Shown here one piece after another: positions 1 to 5,498 of a DNA stretch of 10,564 bases. The stretch's first letter is position 1, and every line of letters begins with the position of its first letter. The notes under the pieces were generated by a model. The model was given only the letters and a program-made list of their open reading frames with translations, searched no databases and was not told the DNA's origin. Origin of the DNA: an uncultured Ardenticatenia bacterium (GTDB lineage: Bacteria > Chloroflexota > Anaerolineae > Promineifilales > Promineifilaceae); the NCBI GenBank assembly GCA_937858165.1, contig CALLZA010000708.1, forward strand, positions 1 through 10,564, in the 5' to 3' direction. The position numbers were made by a program, and so were the translations under genes.

Positions 1-2
1 GG

Positions 3-374
3 CTGGCGGTCAACCCGGAGCGCAAGGTGCCGCTGCGGCTGGGCACGGTCGAAGAGCCACGCACCACCATCGACGCCTGGGGTACGCAGCCAGTGGCCGG
101 CAGCGAGCTGAGCCTGACCGACATCTATGGGGCGGAGACGGTCGCCCGCCTGCGCGATGGCATCGCTGCCGCGCCGCGCTGGGGGATTCGCGAGGGGCAC
201 GGTGCACTGCTGACCCGACTCTACGAGGAGTTTACCATCTCCATCGTCTTGCAGGAGATGCTCAGCGGCTACTTCCCGCCCGGCGATACCTTGCGCGAAG
301 CCTACCGCCGCACGATCGATCTCATTCCCAACTACGCTTTCCCCATCAGCGTGCCGCAGGAGCTTGAGCCATAG
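3..374 (+). CDS. C-terminal part of an unrecognised protein, possibly an ABC transporter solute-binding protein
   Basis: The reading frame is open from the left edge, so the gene is truncated at its 5' end; about 123 residues remain before the TAG stop. A GTG at 27 is probably an internal Val. The tail is helical and acidic/aromatic, with the segment MLSGYFPPGDTLREAYRR about 35 residues from the end. A pattern of 'I..ML.G....D.LREA' near the C-terminus is common in family 1 (sugar-type) extracellular solute-binding proteins, where it forms the last helices. No catalytic motif is visible, and the signal peptide and lipobox would lie outside the window. The assignment rests on a weak resemblance only. 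No terminator hairpin follows the stop; the promoter of the aro attenuator starts 39 bases downstream. Confidence 0.55.
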   Translation: MAVNPERKVPLRLGTVEEPRTTIDAWGTQPVAGSELSLTDIYGAETVARLRDGIAAAPRWGIREGHGALLTRLYEEFTISIVLQEMLSGYFPPGDTLREAYRRTIDLIPNYAFPISVPQELEP

Positions 375-412
375 GTCTGCACAGTTGGAATGAGGTTTCT
401 CTTCTCTATCGC

Positions 413-441
413 TTGACGCCCTCTCTGTGTCATGCTATGAT
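413..441 (+). promoter_or_regulatory. Strong sigma70-like promoter for the aro leader
   Basis: A -35 box TTGACG (413-418) and a -10 box TATGAT (436-441) are separated by exactly 17 bases, each matching consensus at five of six positions. Initiation 7-8 bases past the -10 would be at A448 or A449, only 2-3 bases before the ATG of the leader peptide. This is the only strong promoter seen before aroH. Confidence 0.75.
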
Positions 442-450
442 GCTGCCAAC

Positions 451-558
451 ATGAACGGGTTGCTTACCAATTGCTTCGGCTTTTACTTTTATTTTAGCGA
501 CATCCCCCAGCCGCACTTGTTGCGAACGGGAGGGACTGCCGCGGCCTGCAAAGCATAA
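451..558 (+). CDS. Phe/Tyr-rich attenuation leader peptide (35 aa)
   Basis: A short ORF begins at ATG 451 and ends at TAA 556-558. Residues 8-16 read CFGFYFYFS: five Phe/Tyr codons in a row (UUU UAC UUU UAU UUU, 481-495) preceded by UUC GGC, giving four Phe and two Tyr codons within seven. Such a run is the signature of a ribosome-stalling leader peptide (compare PheL of enteric bacteria). It sits between a strong promoter and an intrinsic terminator, directly ahead of chorismate mutase and DAHP synthase, which is the pathway it would sense. No Shine-Dalgarno precedes the ATG; the predicted transcript starts 2-3 bases upstream, so initiation would be essentially leaderless. The tail after residue 16 has no recognisable domain and probably only positions the ribosome over the RNA segment at 538-548. 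Expression has not been shown. Confidence 0.8.
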   Translation: MNGLLTNCFGFYFYFSDIPQPHLLRTGGTAAACKA

Positions 559-590
559 GCCGAACGGAAGAAACCCCAAGACGAGACAAG

Positions 591-618
591 ACGCGGCTGA
601 TGAGGCCGCGTTTTTTAT
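591..618 (+). terminator. Intrinsic terminator of the aro attenuator
   Basis: A perfect 7-bp stem, ACGCGGC (591-597) with GCCGCGT (605-611) and loop TGATGAG, runs directly into a U tract (TTTTTT at 611-616, then ATT). It lies 34 bases upstream of aroH, with no coding sequence ended by it other than the leader peptide, so it fits an attenuator better than an end-of-operon terminator. Confidence 0.85.
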
Positions 619-651
619 TGCCTTTCGGTAGCATCAAGGAGAATAGGAATC

Positions 652-1143
652 ATGACCACAGCGAAGGCGGGCGACAGTGGACAGAGTGACGGGGCGGGGC
701 GGACGCGGCCGATGGTCTGTCGAGGCGTGCGCGGGGCCATTACCGTCAGGAATGATGACCAGGACGAGATTCTCGAGGCCACGCGCGAACTGTTGCAGGC
801 CGTCCTGCGGGCCAATGACATGCGCGTTGAAGATATCGCCAGCGTCTACTTCACGACGACGCCCGACCTGACCGCTACCTACCCAGCCTTCGCCGCCCGC
901 CAACTGGGCTGGTTCGACCTGGCGCTCATGTGTGGCCACGAGATGGCCGTGCCGACTGGCCTGCAAAAGTGCATCCGCGTCCTTATCCACTGGAACACGC
1001 ACAAGACCAACGAGGAGATCGTCCACGTCTACCTGCGCGACGCCAAATCGCTGCGCCCCGACCGCGGCAATATCCCTCCCGTGCGCCCGCGCCAGATCTC
1101 CCAGGTCGAGGCGGCGGTCAAGTTCCTGGCTATGACACTCTAA
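652..1143 (+). CDS. aroH: Chorismate mutase, AroH type
   Basis: This enzyme converts chorismate to prephenate, the committed step to Phe and Tyr. The 163-residue product aligns well with the monofunctional AroH family (Bacillus subtilis, 127 aa): RGVRGAITV near the N-terminus, [26 protein letters not shown] and [13 protein letters not shown]. Active-site residues known from B. subtilis AroH (Arg7, Cys75, Glu78, Arg90, Tyr108) correspond to Arg27, Cys94, Glu97, Arg109 and Tyr127 here. The protein has about 20 extra Gly/polar residues at the N-terminus and a C-terminal extension of roughly 25. The start at 652 has an excellent AAGGAG nine to ten bases upstream; an alternative ATG at 712 would give the family-like N-terminus but lacks a clear ribosome binding site. 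It is the first structural gene after the attenuator and is probably cotranscribed with aroF. Confidence 0.96.
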   Translation: MTTAKAGDSGQSDGAGRTRPMVCRGVRGAITVRNDDQDEILEATRELLQAVLRANDMRVEDIASVYFTTTPDLTATYPAFAARQLGWFDLALMCGHEMAVPTGLQKCIRVLIHWNTHKTNEEIVHVYLRDAKSLRPDRGNIPPVRPRQISQVEAAVKFLAMTL

Positions 1144-1161
1144 GAACAGACACCACAGATT

Positions 1162-1239
1162 TAGGTTCCAGGGGCCAGGTTCCAGGGGCCAGCGAAGCGC
1201 GCGCTTCCCTGGCCCCTGGAACCTGGCCCCTGGAACCTA
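1162..1239. repeat. 78-nt near-perfect palindrome built from a 14-mer tandem repeat
   Basis: Two 31-base arms (1162-1192 and 1209-1239) are exact reverse complements. They flank one C/C mismatch and a central perfect 14-base palindrome, GAAGCGCGCGCTTC (1194-1207). Each arm contains two tandem copies of the unit GGTTCCAGGGGCCA or its complement. The whole element can form a hairpin of about 38 bp between the aroH stop and the aroF ribosome binding site. It has no following U run and no coding potential. The structure resembles dispersed intergenic repeats or a processing/decay barrier; its copy number elsewhere cannot be judged from this window. Confidence 0.9.
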
Positions 1240-1256
1240 CATAAAAAGAGGATTGA

Positions 1257-2279
1257 ATGATGATCGTCATTATGAACCCGAACGCCACCATGCGCGACAA
1301 GTCGGCCGTGATTGCCCGCGCCGAAGACCTGGGCTTCAAAGTCCACCTCTCAGAGGGCAAAGAGCGTACCATCATCGGCATCATCGGCAACGACCGGGTG
1401 ATCAACCGCGAGCAGATCGAGCTCATGACCGGTGTCGAGCGCGTTGTGCCCATTCTGAAACCGTTCAAGCTGGCCAGCCGCGAGTTCAAGGCCAGCGACA
1501 CTGTCTTCCCGCTGGGCAACCACACCATCGGCGGCGATGAGATCATGATCATGGCCGGGCCGTGCTCGGTGGAGAGCCGCACCCAAATCATTGAAACGGC
1601 CATCGCCTGCAAAGAGGCCGGCGCCCACGTCTTGCGTGGCGGCGCGTTCAAACCGCGCACCTCCCCCTACGCCTTCCAGGGGTTGGGCGAGGAGGGGCTG
1701 AAGTATCTGGCCGAGGCGCGCGAGATCACCGGCCTGCCCATTGTCACTGAGGTGATGGAACCGGGACTGGTGCCGCTGGTGTGTGAATACGCCGACGTGT
1801 TGCAGATCGGTGCGCGCAATATGCAGAACTACGCCCTGCTCCACGCCGCCGGCGAATCGCAGCACCCCGTCTTGCTCAAGCGCGGCATGAGCAGCCTGAT
1901 CGAAGAGTGGCTGATGTGTGCCGAGTACATTCTGAGCCACGGCAACACGCGGGTTATGCTCTGCGAACGCGGTATCCGCACCTTTGAGACCTACACCCGC
2001 AACACTTTCGACATCAATGCCATCCCCGTCGCCAAGCAGCTTTCGCACCTACCCGTTGTGGCCGACCCCAGCCACGCCACGGGCAAGTGGGAGTACGTTG
2101 CCGCGGCGGCCAAAGCCAGCATCGCTGCTGGGGCGGATGGGATCATCGTCGAGGTTCACCCCCGCCCGGACGAGGCGATGTCCGACGGTGCGCAATCCCT
2201 TAAGCCGGAGAAGTTCGCCAAGCTGGTGCAGGAGATGAAGGCCATCGCCCAGGCGGTGGGGCGAGACGTGCGGCCTTAG
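1257..2279 (+). CDS. aroF: 3-deoxy-7-phosphoheptulonate (DAHP) synthase, type I-beta with regulatory N-domain
   Basis: The enzyme condenses phosphoenolpyruvate and erythrose 4-phosphate in the first step of the shikimate pathway. The 340-residue protein matches Thermotoga-type DAHP synthase (338 aa). Residues 1-80 form the ferredoxin-like regulatory domain that in T. maritima mediates Tyr/Phe feedback inhibition, and residues 95-335 form the TIM barrel. Motifs seen: [71 protein letters not shown]. The known metal ligands map to Cys103, His273, Glu299 and Asp310. The ATG at 1257 is chosen because AGAGG lies five bases upstream; ATG 1260 is possible. The gene follows aroH after 113 bases that hold the large palindrome. 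It is likely controlled both by the attenuator and allosterically through its N-domain. No terminator is obvious in the 18 bases before the convergent neighbour. Confidence 0.96.
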   Translation: MMIVIMNPNATMRDKSAVIARAEDLGFKVHLSEGKERTIIGIIGNDRVINREQIELMTGVERVVPILKPFKLASREFKASDTVFPLGNHTIGGDEIMIMAGPCSVESRTQIIETAIACKEAGAHVLRGGAFKPRTSPYAFQGLGEEGLKYLAEAREITGLPIVTEVMEPGLVPLVCEYADVLQIGARNMQNYALLHAAGESQHPVLLKRGMSSLIEEWLMCAEYILSHGNTRVMLCERGIRTFETYTRNTFDINAIPVAKQLSHLPVVADPSHATGKWEYVAAAAKASIAAGADGIIVEVHPRPDEAMSDGAQSLKPEKFAKLVQEMKAIAQAVGRDVRP

Positions 2280-2297
2280 GGTGTTGTTCGTCTCTAT

Positions 2298-3185
2298 TCA
2301 ATCCGCTGGCGTTCGCAGCAGTTCGAGCATCAAATCCGGCCGATCAGTAATAATCCCATCCACGCCCATATCCAGAAAGCGGGCCATGTCGGTCGGGTCG
2401 TCGATGGTCCATGGGTGCACGGCGACGTTGTTGCCGTGCGCCCCGCGGACGAAGCGCGGCGTCAGTACGTGCAGATTGCCGGAGTACTCCGGTACCTGGA
2501 AGGCTGCTCCCGGTGGGCGATAGAGCGCGCCCAGGAACACCGTGTTCAGAATGAAGAACGGCCGAATCTCGTCCTCGACCATGGACGTTGCTACTTCGGG
2601 GCAGGCGGCGCGGAACTCATTCATCGCCGTAGGGTGGAAGGAGGCGACGAGTGCCCGGTCGGTCAGACGATGAGCGCGCAGCAGGTTGCATAGCGGCGCG
2701 GCGATGGACGGCTCGGTCTGCTTGATCTCGATGTTGTACTTCATCTGCGGGAAGGCAGTGATGATCTCTTCCAGCGTCGGAATGCGCACGCCCTGGCCGC
2801 GATAGGGGTAGGTTGCGCCGTCGTCAGGCGTCCAATACTCTCCGGCGTCCAGTTGTTGCACTTCCGCCAAGGTGAAGTCGTTGACCCGGCCGCTGCCGTC
2901 GGTTGTGCGATCTACGGTATCGTCGTGGATGAGGACGAGCGCGCCGTCGCGGGTGCCGTGCACGTCCATCTCCAGCACGTCGACGCCCAGGGCCACGGCA
3001 TTCTCGAAGGCGATACGTGTGTTGCTGGGCCGAAGCCCCTCGCCGCCTTGGTGGGCGATGACCATCGGACGCTCCGACTCGAAGAAGACAAAGTCAGGCG
3101 CGGGCGGTGTCAGCACGGCCGCGGCAACCAGCACGGCGGCAATGATTAGGACAATGATGAGCAAAGCGCGCAGGAAGCGATTCAT
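2298..3185 (-). CDS. Glycerophosphodiester phosphodiesterase family protein, membrane-anchored or secreted
   Basis: GDPD enzymes hydrolyse glycerophosphodiesters to glycerol 3-phosphate and an alcohol. The 295-residue product begins with MNRFLRALLIIVLIIAAVLV, a basic N-terminus plus a hydrophobic helix, so it is probably extracytoplasmic and anchored. The TIM-barrel signature follows: IAHQGGEGLRPSNT (His45), LEMDVHGTRDG (Glu72, Asp74), IHDDTVDRTTDGSG (His87), NIEIK (Glu153), HPWTID and the terminal GVDGIITDRPDLM. Two usually conserved positions differ: the Arg after the first His is Gln46 (AHRG to AHQG) and the Glu of PENT is Ser54, so activity or substrate may be altered. The frame stays open upstream to 3587, but that part overlaps chlI and is not family-like; ATG 3185 has AAGGA about 11 bases upstream. 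The gene converges on aroF with 18 bases between and diverges from the chelatase gene. Confidence 0.9.
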   Translation of the reverse strand: MNRFLRALLIIVLIIAAVLVAAAVLTPPAPDFVFFESERPMVIAHQGGEGLRPSNTRIAFENAVALGVDVLEMDVHGTRDGALVLIHDDTVDRTTDGSGRVNDFTLAEVQQLDAGEYWTPDDGATYPYRGQGVRIPTLEEIITAFPQMKYNIEIKQTEPSIAAPLCNLLRAHRLTDRALVASFHPTAMNEFRAACPEVATSMVEDEIRPFFILNTVFLGALYRPPGAAFQVPEYSGNLHVLTPRFVRGAHGNNVAVHPWTIDDPTDMARFLDMGVDGIITDRPDLMLELLRTPAD

Positions 3186-3220
3186 AAGGCTGATGATCCT
3201 TGGTCGGTAAGTACGGTTCC

Positions 3221-3248
3221 ATTGTCCCAATTCGCGTCTATCCGGCAA
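3221..3248 (-). promoter_or_regulatory. Candidate promoter of the phosphodiesterase gene
   Basis: On the minus strand, TTGCCG (3248-3243) and GACAAT (3226-3221) are 16 bases apart, each four of six to sigma70 consensus. The predicted start near 3214 leaves a leader of about 29 bases that contains the AAGGA site. Confidence 0.4.
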
Positions 3249-3263
3249 CTTCAGGCTGAAGCG

Positions 3264-3324
3264 TGGCACGCTGGTCAAGACCGCTGATTCTGATCGGCGA
3301 AAACCGGCGCCAATCAGCGTGCCA
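3264..3324. repeat. Inverted repeat and operator-like dyad in the divergent promoter region
   Basis: TGGCACGCTG (3264-3273) recurs as its exact reverse complement CAGCGTGCCA (3315-3324). The left copy also lies inside a compact dyad AGCGTG-G-CACGCT (3260-3272). A second pairing, CGCTGATT (3282-3289 region) with AATCAGCG (3312-3319), competes for the same right arm. The right arm overlaps the presumed -35 region of chlI. It could bind a dimeric regulator or form alternative hairpins; the role is unknown. Confidence 0.6.
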
Positions 3325-3347
3325 TTCTGTGCCCCCTGGGCTATAAT
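3319..3347 (+). promoter_or_regulatory. Candidate promoter of the chelatase gene
   Basis: A perfect TATAAT (3342-3347) is preceded by GTGCCA (3319-3324), four of six to the -35 consensus, at 17 bases. Transcription would start near 3353, giving a 5' leader of about 58 bases. The -35 element lies in the right arm of the inverted repeat described separately, which suggests regulated initiation. Confidence 0.55.
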
Positions 3348-3411
3348 CGACAAAGTGAGTAGCGAGGGGAACCCCCAATCGTCCCCGAAATCATTGGAGT
3401 TGAATCGTCTC

Positions 3412-4515
3412 ATGGCACGTCGCGCGGTATTTCCATTCACGGCCATTGTCAACCAGGAGCGCATGAAGCGCGCCCTGATCCTCAATGCAGTCAGCCCCCG
3501 CATCGGCGGGGTACTCATTCGCGGCGAACGCGGCACGGCAAAATCCACCGCTGCCCGCGCCCTGGCCGCCCTATTGCCGGACATCACCGTGCTGGCCGGC
3601 AGCCGCTACAACTGTGACCCGGAGCGGCCGGATGAGTGGAGCGATGACAGCCATGCCCGCTATGACGATCACCCGTTGGCGACCGAGATTCGCCAGACGC
3701 CGTTCATCGACCTGCCCGTCAGCGCCACTGAAGATCGCGTCGTCGGCACGCTCGACATCGAGAAGGCCATCAAGTCGGGTGAGAAGCACTTCGAGCCGGG
3801 CATCCTGGCTTCGGCCAACCGCGGCGTGCTCTATGTGGACGAAGTCAACCTGCTCGATGACCACGTTGTTGACCTGCTGCTCGACGCGGCGGCGATGGGC
3901 GTCAACATCGTCGAGCGCGAGGGCATCAGCTTTTCCCACCCGTCGAAGTTCATCCTCGTCGGCACGATGAACCCCGAAGAGGGGGACTTGCGGCCCCAGC
4001 TGCTCGACCGCTTCGCCTTCTCCGTGCAGATCGAGGGGCTGGAAGATACCCAGGAGCGGGTGGCCATCATCGAGCGCCGCATCGCCTTTGAGGTCGACCC
4101 CGACGGCTTCCGCCGCCAATGGGCCGCGAGCGAGCGCGAGTTGTCCGAGCGCATCGCTCACGCCCGCGACATGGTCAACTTCGTACGCTATTCCCGCCGT
4201 GACTTGCTATCCATCGCCGGGCTGGTGTCGTCGCTCAACGTCGACGGCCACCGCGCCGATCTGGTCATCCTGCGCGGGGCGCAGGCCCACGCCGCCCTGC
4301 AAGGGCGCGACCGCGTCACGGACGAAGACATCATCCTGGCCGCCGAGCTGGCGCTGCCGCATCGCATCCGCGGTCGCCTGTTTCACGATTCGGCCCTGTC
4401 GGCCGGCGATCTGTCCGAACGGCTGGAAGAGGTGCAGGGCGAGATGGGCGTCAGCGACACGGGAGAGCGCGAGGAAGAGGCCGAATCGGCCGCCGCAGGA
4501 AAAAAAAAGCCTTAG
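3412..4515 (+). CDS. ChlI/BchI-like AAA+ chelatase subunit (zero-frame product)
   Basis: The 367-residue protein is an AAA+ ATPase of the magnesium/cobalt chelatase I-subunit family, which powers metal insertion into a tetrapyrrole. Walker A is GERGTAKS (38-45), Walker B LYVDEVNLLDD (140-150), sensor 1 GTMNPEEG (around Asn187), and the arginine-finger region RPQLLDRF (194-201). A C-terminal lid domain of I-subunit type follows (HRIRGRLFH near 320), then an acidic Glu/Ala-rich linker. ATG 3412 is chosen because the family alignment begins at FPFTAIVNQE; a GGAG lies 12 bases upstream. Translation stops at TAG 4513-4515 immediately after a run of nine A residues, and the next frame continues into the ChlD VWA domain. 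No bch genes are present, so a cobaltochelatase role for B12, with CobN encoded elsewhere, is more likely than Mg chelatase; this is inferred. Confidence 0.93.
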   Translation: MARRAVFPFTAIVNQERMKRALILNAVSPRIGGVLIRGERGTAKSTAARALAALLPDITVLAGSRYNCDPERPDEWSDDSHARYDDHPLATEIRQTPFIDLPVSATEDRVVGTLDIEKAIKSGEKHFEPGILASANRGVLYVDEVNLLDDHVVDLLLDAAAMGVNIVEREGISFSHPSKFILVGTMNPEEGDLRPQLLDRFAFSVQIEGLEDTQERVAIIERRIAFEVDPDGFRRQWAASERELSERIAHARDMVNFVRYSRRDLLSIAGLVSSLNVDGHRADLVILRGAQAHAALQGRDRVTDEDIILAAELALPHRIRGRLFHDSALSAGDLSERLEEVQGEMGVSDTGEREEEAESAAAGKKKP

Positions 4516-4539
4516 GCGAGGAAGAAGCGTCGCCTGAGG
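4503..4539 (+). other. Candidate -1 programmed frameshift or slippage site
   Basis: The zero-frame codons are GGA AAA AAA AAG CCT TAG. They contain the heptamer A_AAA_AAG (4503-4509), the canonical -1 slippery sequence used in E. coli dnaX, inside an A9 run (4500-4508). Directly downstream, CCTTAGGCGA (4510-4519) can pair with TCGCCTGAGG (4530-4539) as a 10-bp stem with a 10-base loop and one G-U pair; the inner 6 bp start 4 bases after the slippery site. A -1 shift continues A-L-G-E-E into the VWA frame with no interruption. The A9 run could also allow RNA polymerase slippage. A homopolymer sequencing error is the main alternative. Confidence 0.7.
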
Positions 4540-5468
4540 GGGCCGACGTCAGCCAGCGCGAAGCCGGGCCGCAGTCCGTGCCCACCACCCCCCAAGAGGG
4601 GCATTGGTGGGAGGGCGGACAGAAGATCGCCAGCCAGCAGGAGTTCACCACCCGCCGCCTCGACACCCAACTCGACCGCCTGACGCGCAAGCAGGCCGGT
4701 CGCCGCTCGGTTACCAAGACGGAGCGCAAGCGCGGACGTTACATCCAGTCGCGCTTGCCCAAGGGGGACAAGGTGCGCGACCTGGCCTTCGACGCCACCT
4801 TCCGCGCCGCCGCCCCCCACCAGATTCGCCGCGACCGCACCCGCCTGGCGCTAGCCCTGGAGAAGAGCGACCTGCGCGAGAAAGTGCGCGTCCGCCGTTC
4901 GGCCAACCTCATCCTGTTCGTCGTCGATGCCAGTTGGAGTATGGCCGTGGCTGAGCGCATGGAGGCCACCAAAGGGGCCATCCTGTCGCTGCTGACCGAT
5001 GCCTACCAGCGGCGCGACCGCGTCGGCCTCATCGTCTTCAACAAGAACGACGCCAATCTGGTGCTGCCGCCGACCAACTCGGTACAACTGGCGCGCAAGG
5101 CGCTGATGGATATCGCCGTCGGCGGCAAGACGCCGCTGTCGGCCGGGCTTTACCTGGCCTATCAGGTCTTCCGGCAAGAGGCGTACAGCCACCCCGATGT
5201 ACTGCCGCTGATGATCCTGTTGACCGACGGCGCGGGCAACGTCAGCATGACCGACCTGCCGCCCCAGCAGGAGGCGCACAAAATCGCCGAACTCATTGCC
5301 GAAACGGACGTGCGTTCGGTGGTCATCAACATGGAACACGCCGCCTTCGACCAGGGGCTGGCCCGCCTGCTGGCCGAAAGTCTCAGCGCCCCCTGCCACA
5401 CACTGGAGGATTTGCGGGCGGATACGTTGTATAAGACGGTGCTGGATCAGTTAGTGGTTAGTGGTTAG
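4509..5468 (+). CDS. ChlD-type VWA domain, made as a ChlI-ChlD fusion by -1 frameshift
   Basis: Read in the -1 frame from 4509, 319 residues follow the ChlI-like part, giving a predicted 685-residue fusion beginning at 3412, close to the length of full ChlD proteins. The first ~90 residues are a charged linker and coiled region. A VWA domain follows with a complete MIDAS: DASWS (fusion residues about 506-510), Thr in GGKTPLSAG (about 574) and Asp in LLTDGAGN (about 606). In chelatases this domain docks the AAA+ ring on the metal-inserting large subunit. The only start-like codon in this frame, GTG at 4578, lacks a Shine-Dalgarno and falls within the linker, so independent translation looks unlikely. 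Production of small and medium cobalt chelatase subunits from one frameshifted chlD gene is known in bacteria. The stop codon lies inside the short repeat at 5461. Confidence 0.88.
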   Translation, partial: ALGEEEASPEGADVSQREAGPQSVPTTPQEGHWWEGGQKIASQQEFTTRRLDTQLDRLTRKQAGRRSVTKTERKRGRYIQSRLPKGDKVRDLAFDATFRAAAPHQIRRDRTRLALALEKSDLREKVRVRRSANLILFVVDASWSMAVAERMEATKGAILSLLTDAYQRRDRVGLIVFNKNDANLVLPPTNSVQLARKALMDIAVGGKTPLSAGLYLAYQVFRQEAYSHPDVLPLMILLTDGAGNVSMTDLPPQQEAHKIAELIAETDVRSVVINMEHAAFDQGLARLLAESLSAPCHTLEDLRADTLYKTVLDQLVVSG

Positions 5469-5492
5469 TGTCTAGTTCTAGTCACTAACCAC
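5461..5492. repeat. Short tandem-derived inverted repeat at a convergent gene junction
   Basis: GTGGTTAGTG (5461-5470) is the exact reverse complement of CACTAACCAC (5483-5492); the 12-base loop is two copies of TCTAGT. The left arm belongs to a heptamer tandem (TTAGTGG, from about 5451) that encodes the last residues and TAG stop of the chelatase gene. It lies in the 30 bases between convergent chlD and dnaN ends, so it may act as a bidirectional terminator, although there is no U run. Confidence 0.75.
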
Positions 5493-5498
5493 GAGTCC

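Larger units (their letters stand above)
448..651 (+). promoter_or_regulatory. Ribosome-mediated transcription attenuator of aroH-aroF
   Basis: The elements lie in the classical order: control codons (475-495), internal pairing segments, leader stop codon (556-558), terminator (591-618), then the aroH Shine-Dalgarno AAGGAG (636-641). Two upstream segments can pair with the 5' arm of the terminator and so act as antiterminators: CAGCCGC (508-514) with GCGGCTG (593-599), 7 bp, and GCCGCG (538-543) with CGCGGC (592-597), 6 bp. They can also pair with each other (508-514 with 541-548, one bulge), which would act as a protector. A ribosome at the stop codon would mask 538-548 and favour termination; one stalled on Phe/Tyr codons leaves it free. 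The pairings are read by eye, and which antiterminator dominates is not settled. Confidence 0.7.

Noticed and set aside
448..651. T-box riboswitch upstream of aroH
   Set aside because: The terminator and amino acid pathway context would fit, but the conserved T-box sequence around GGGUGGNACCGCG is not present and a translated Phe/Tyr-rich ORF explains the region better.
634..1026. Minus-strand ORF opposite aroH
   Set aside because: It is antisense to a well-supported gene, has no recognisable motif or ribosome binding site, and is expected from high-GC codon structure. The same applies to long antisense frames opposite aroF (1350-2048), chlI (3571-4161) and the VWA region (4851-5399).
3186..3411. 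Cobalamin riboswitch ahead of the chelatase gene
   Set aside because: No B12-box-like conserved core was found, and the predicted transcribed leader (about 58 bases after the -10) is too short for that aptamer.
3186..3587. Longer N-terminus for the phosphodiesterase on the minus strand
   Set aside because: The open frame overlaps the chelatase promoter and coding start, is Arg-rich and not family-like, and the ATG at 3185 begins a proper signal/anchor sequence.
4578..5468. VWA domain as an independently translated gene starting at GTG 4578
   Set aside because: There is no Shine-Dalgarno, the start falls in the middle of a charged linker, and an in-phase slippery heptamer gives a better explanation.
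3412..5468. Bacteriochlorophyll (magnesium) chelatase of a phototroph
   Set aside because: No other pigment genes are in the window, and a ChlI/ChlD pair made from one recoded gene is the pattern associated with cobalt chelatase. It remains possible but unsupported.
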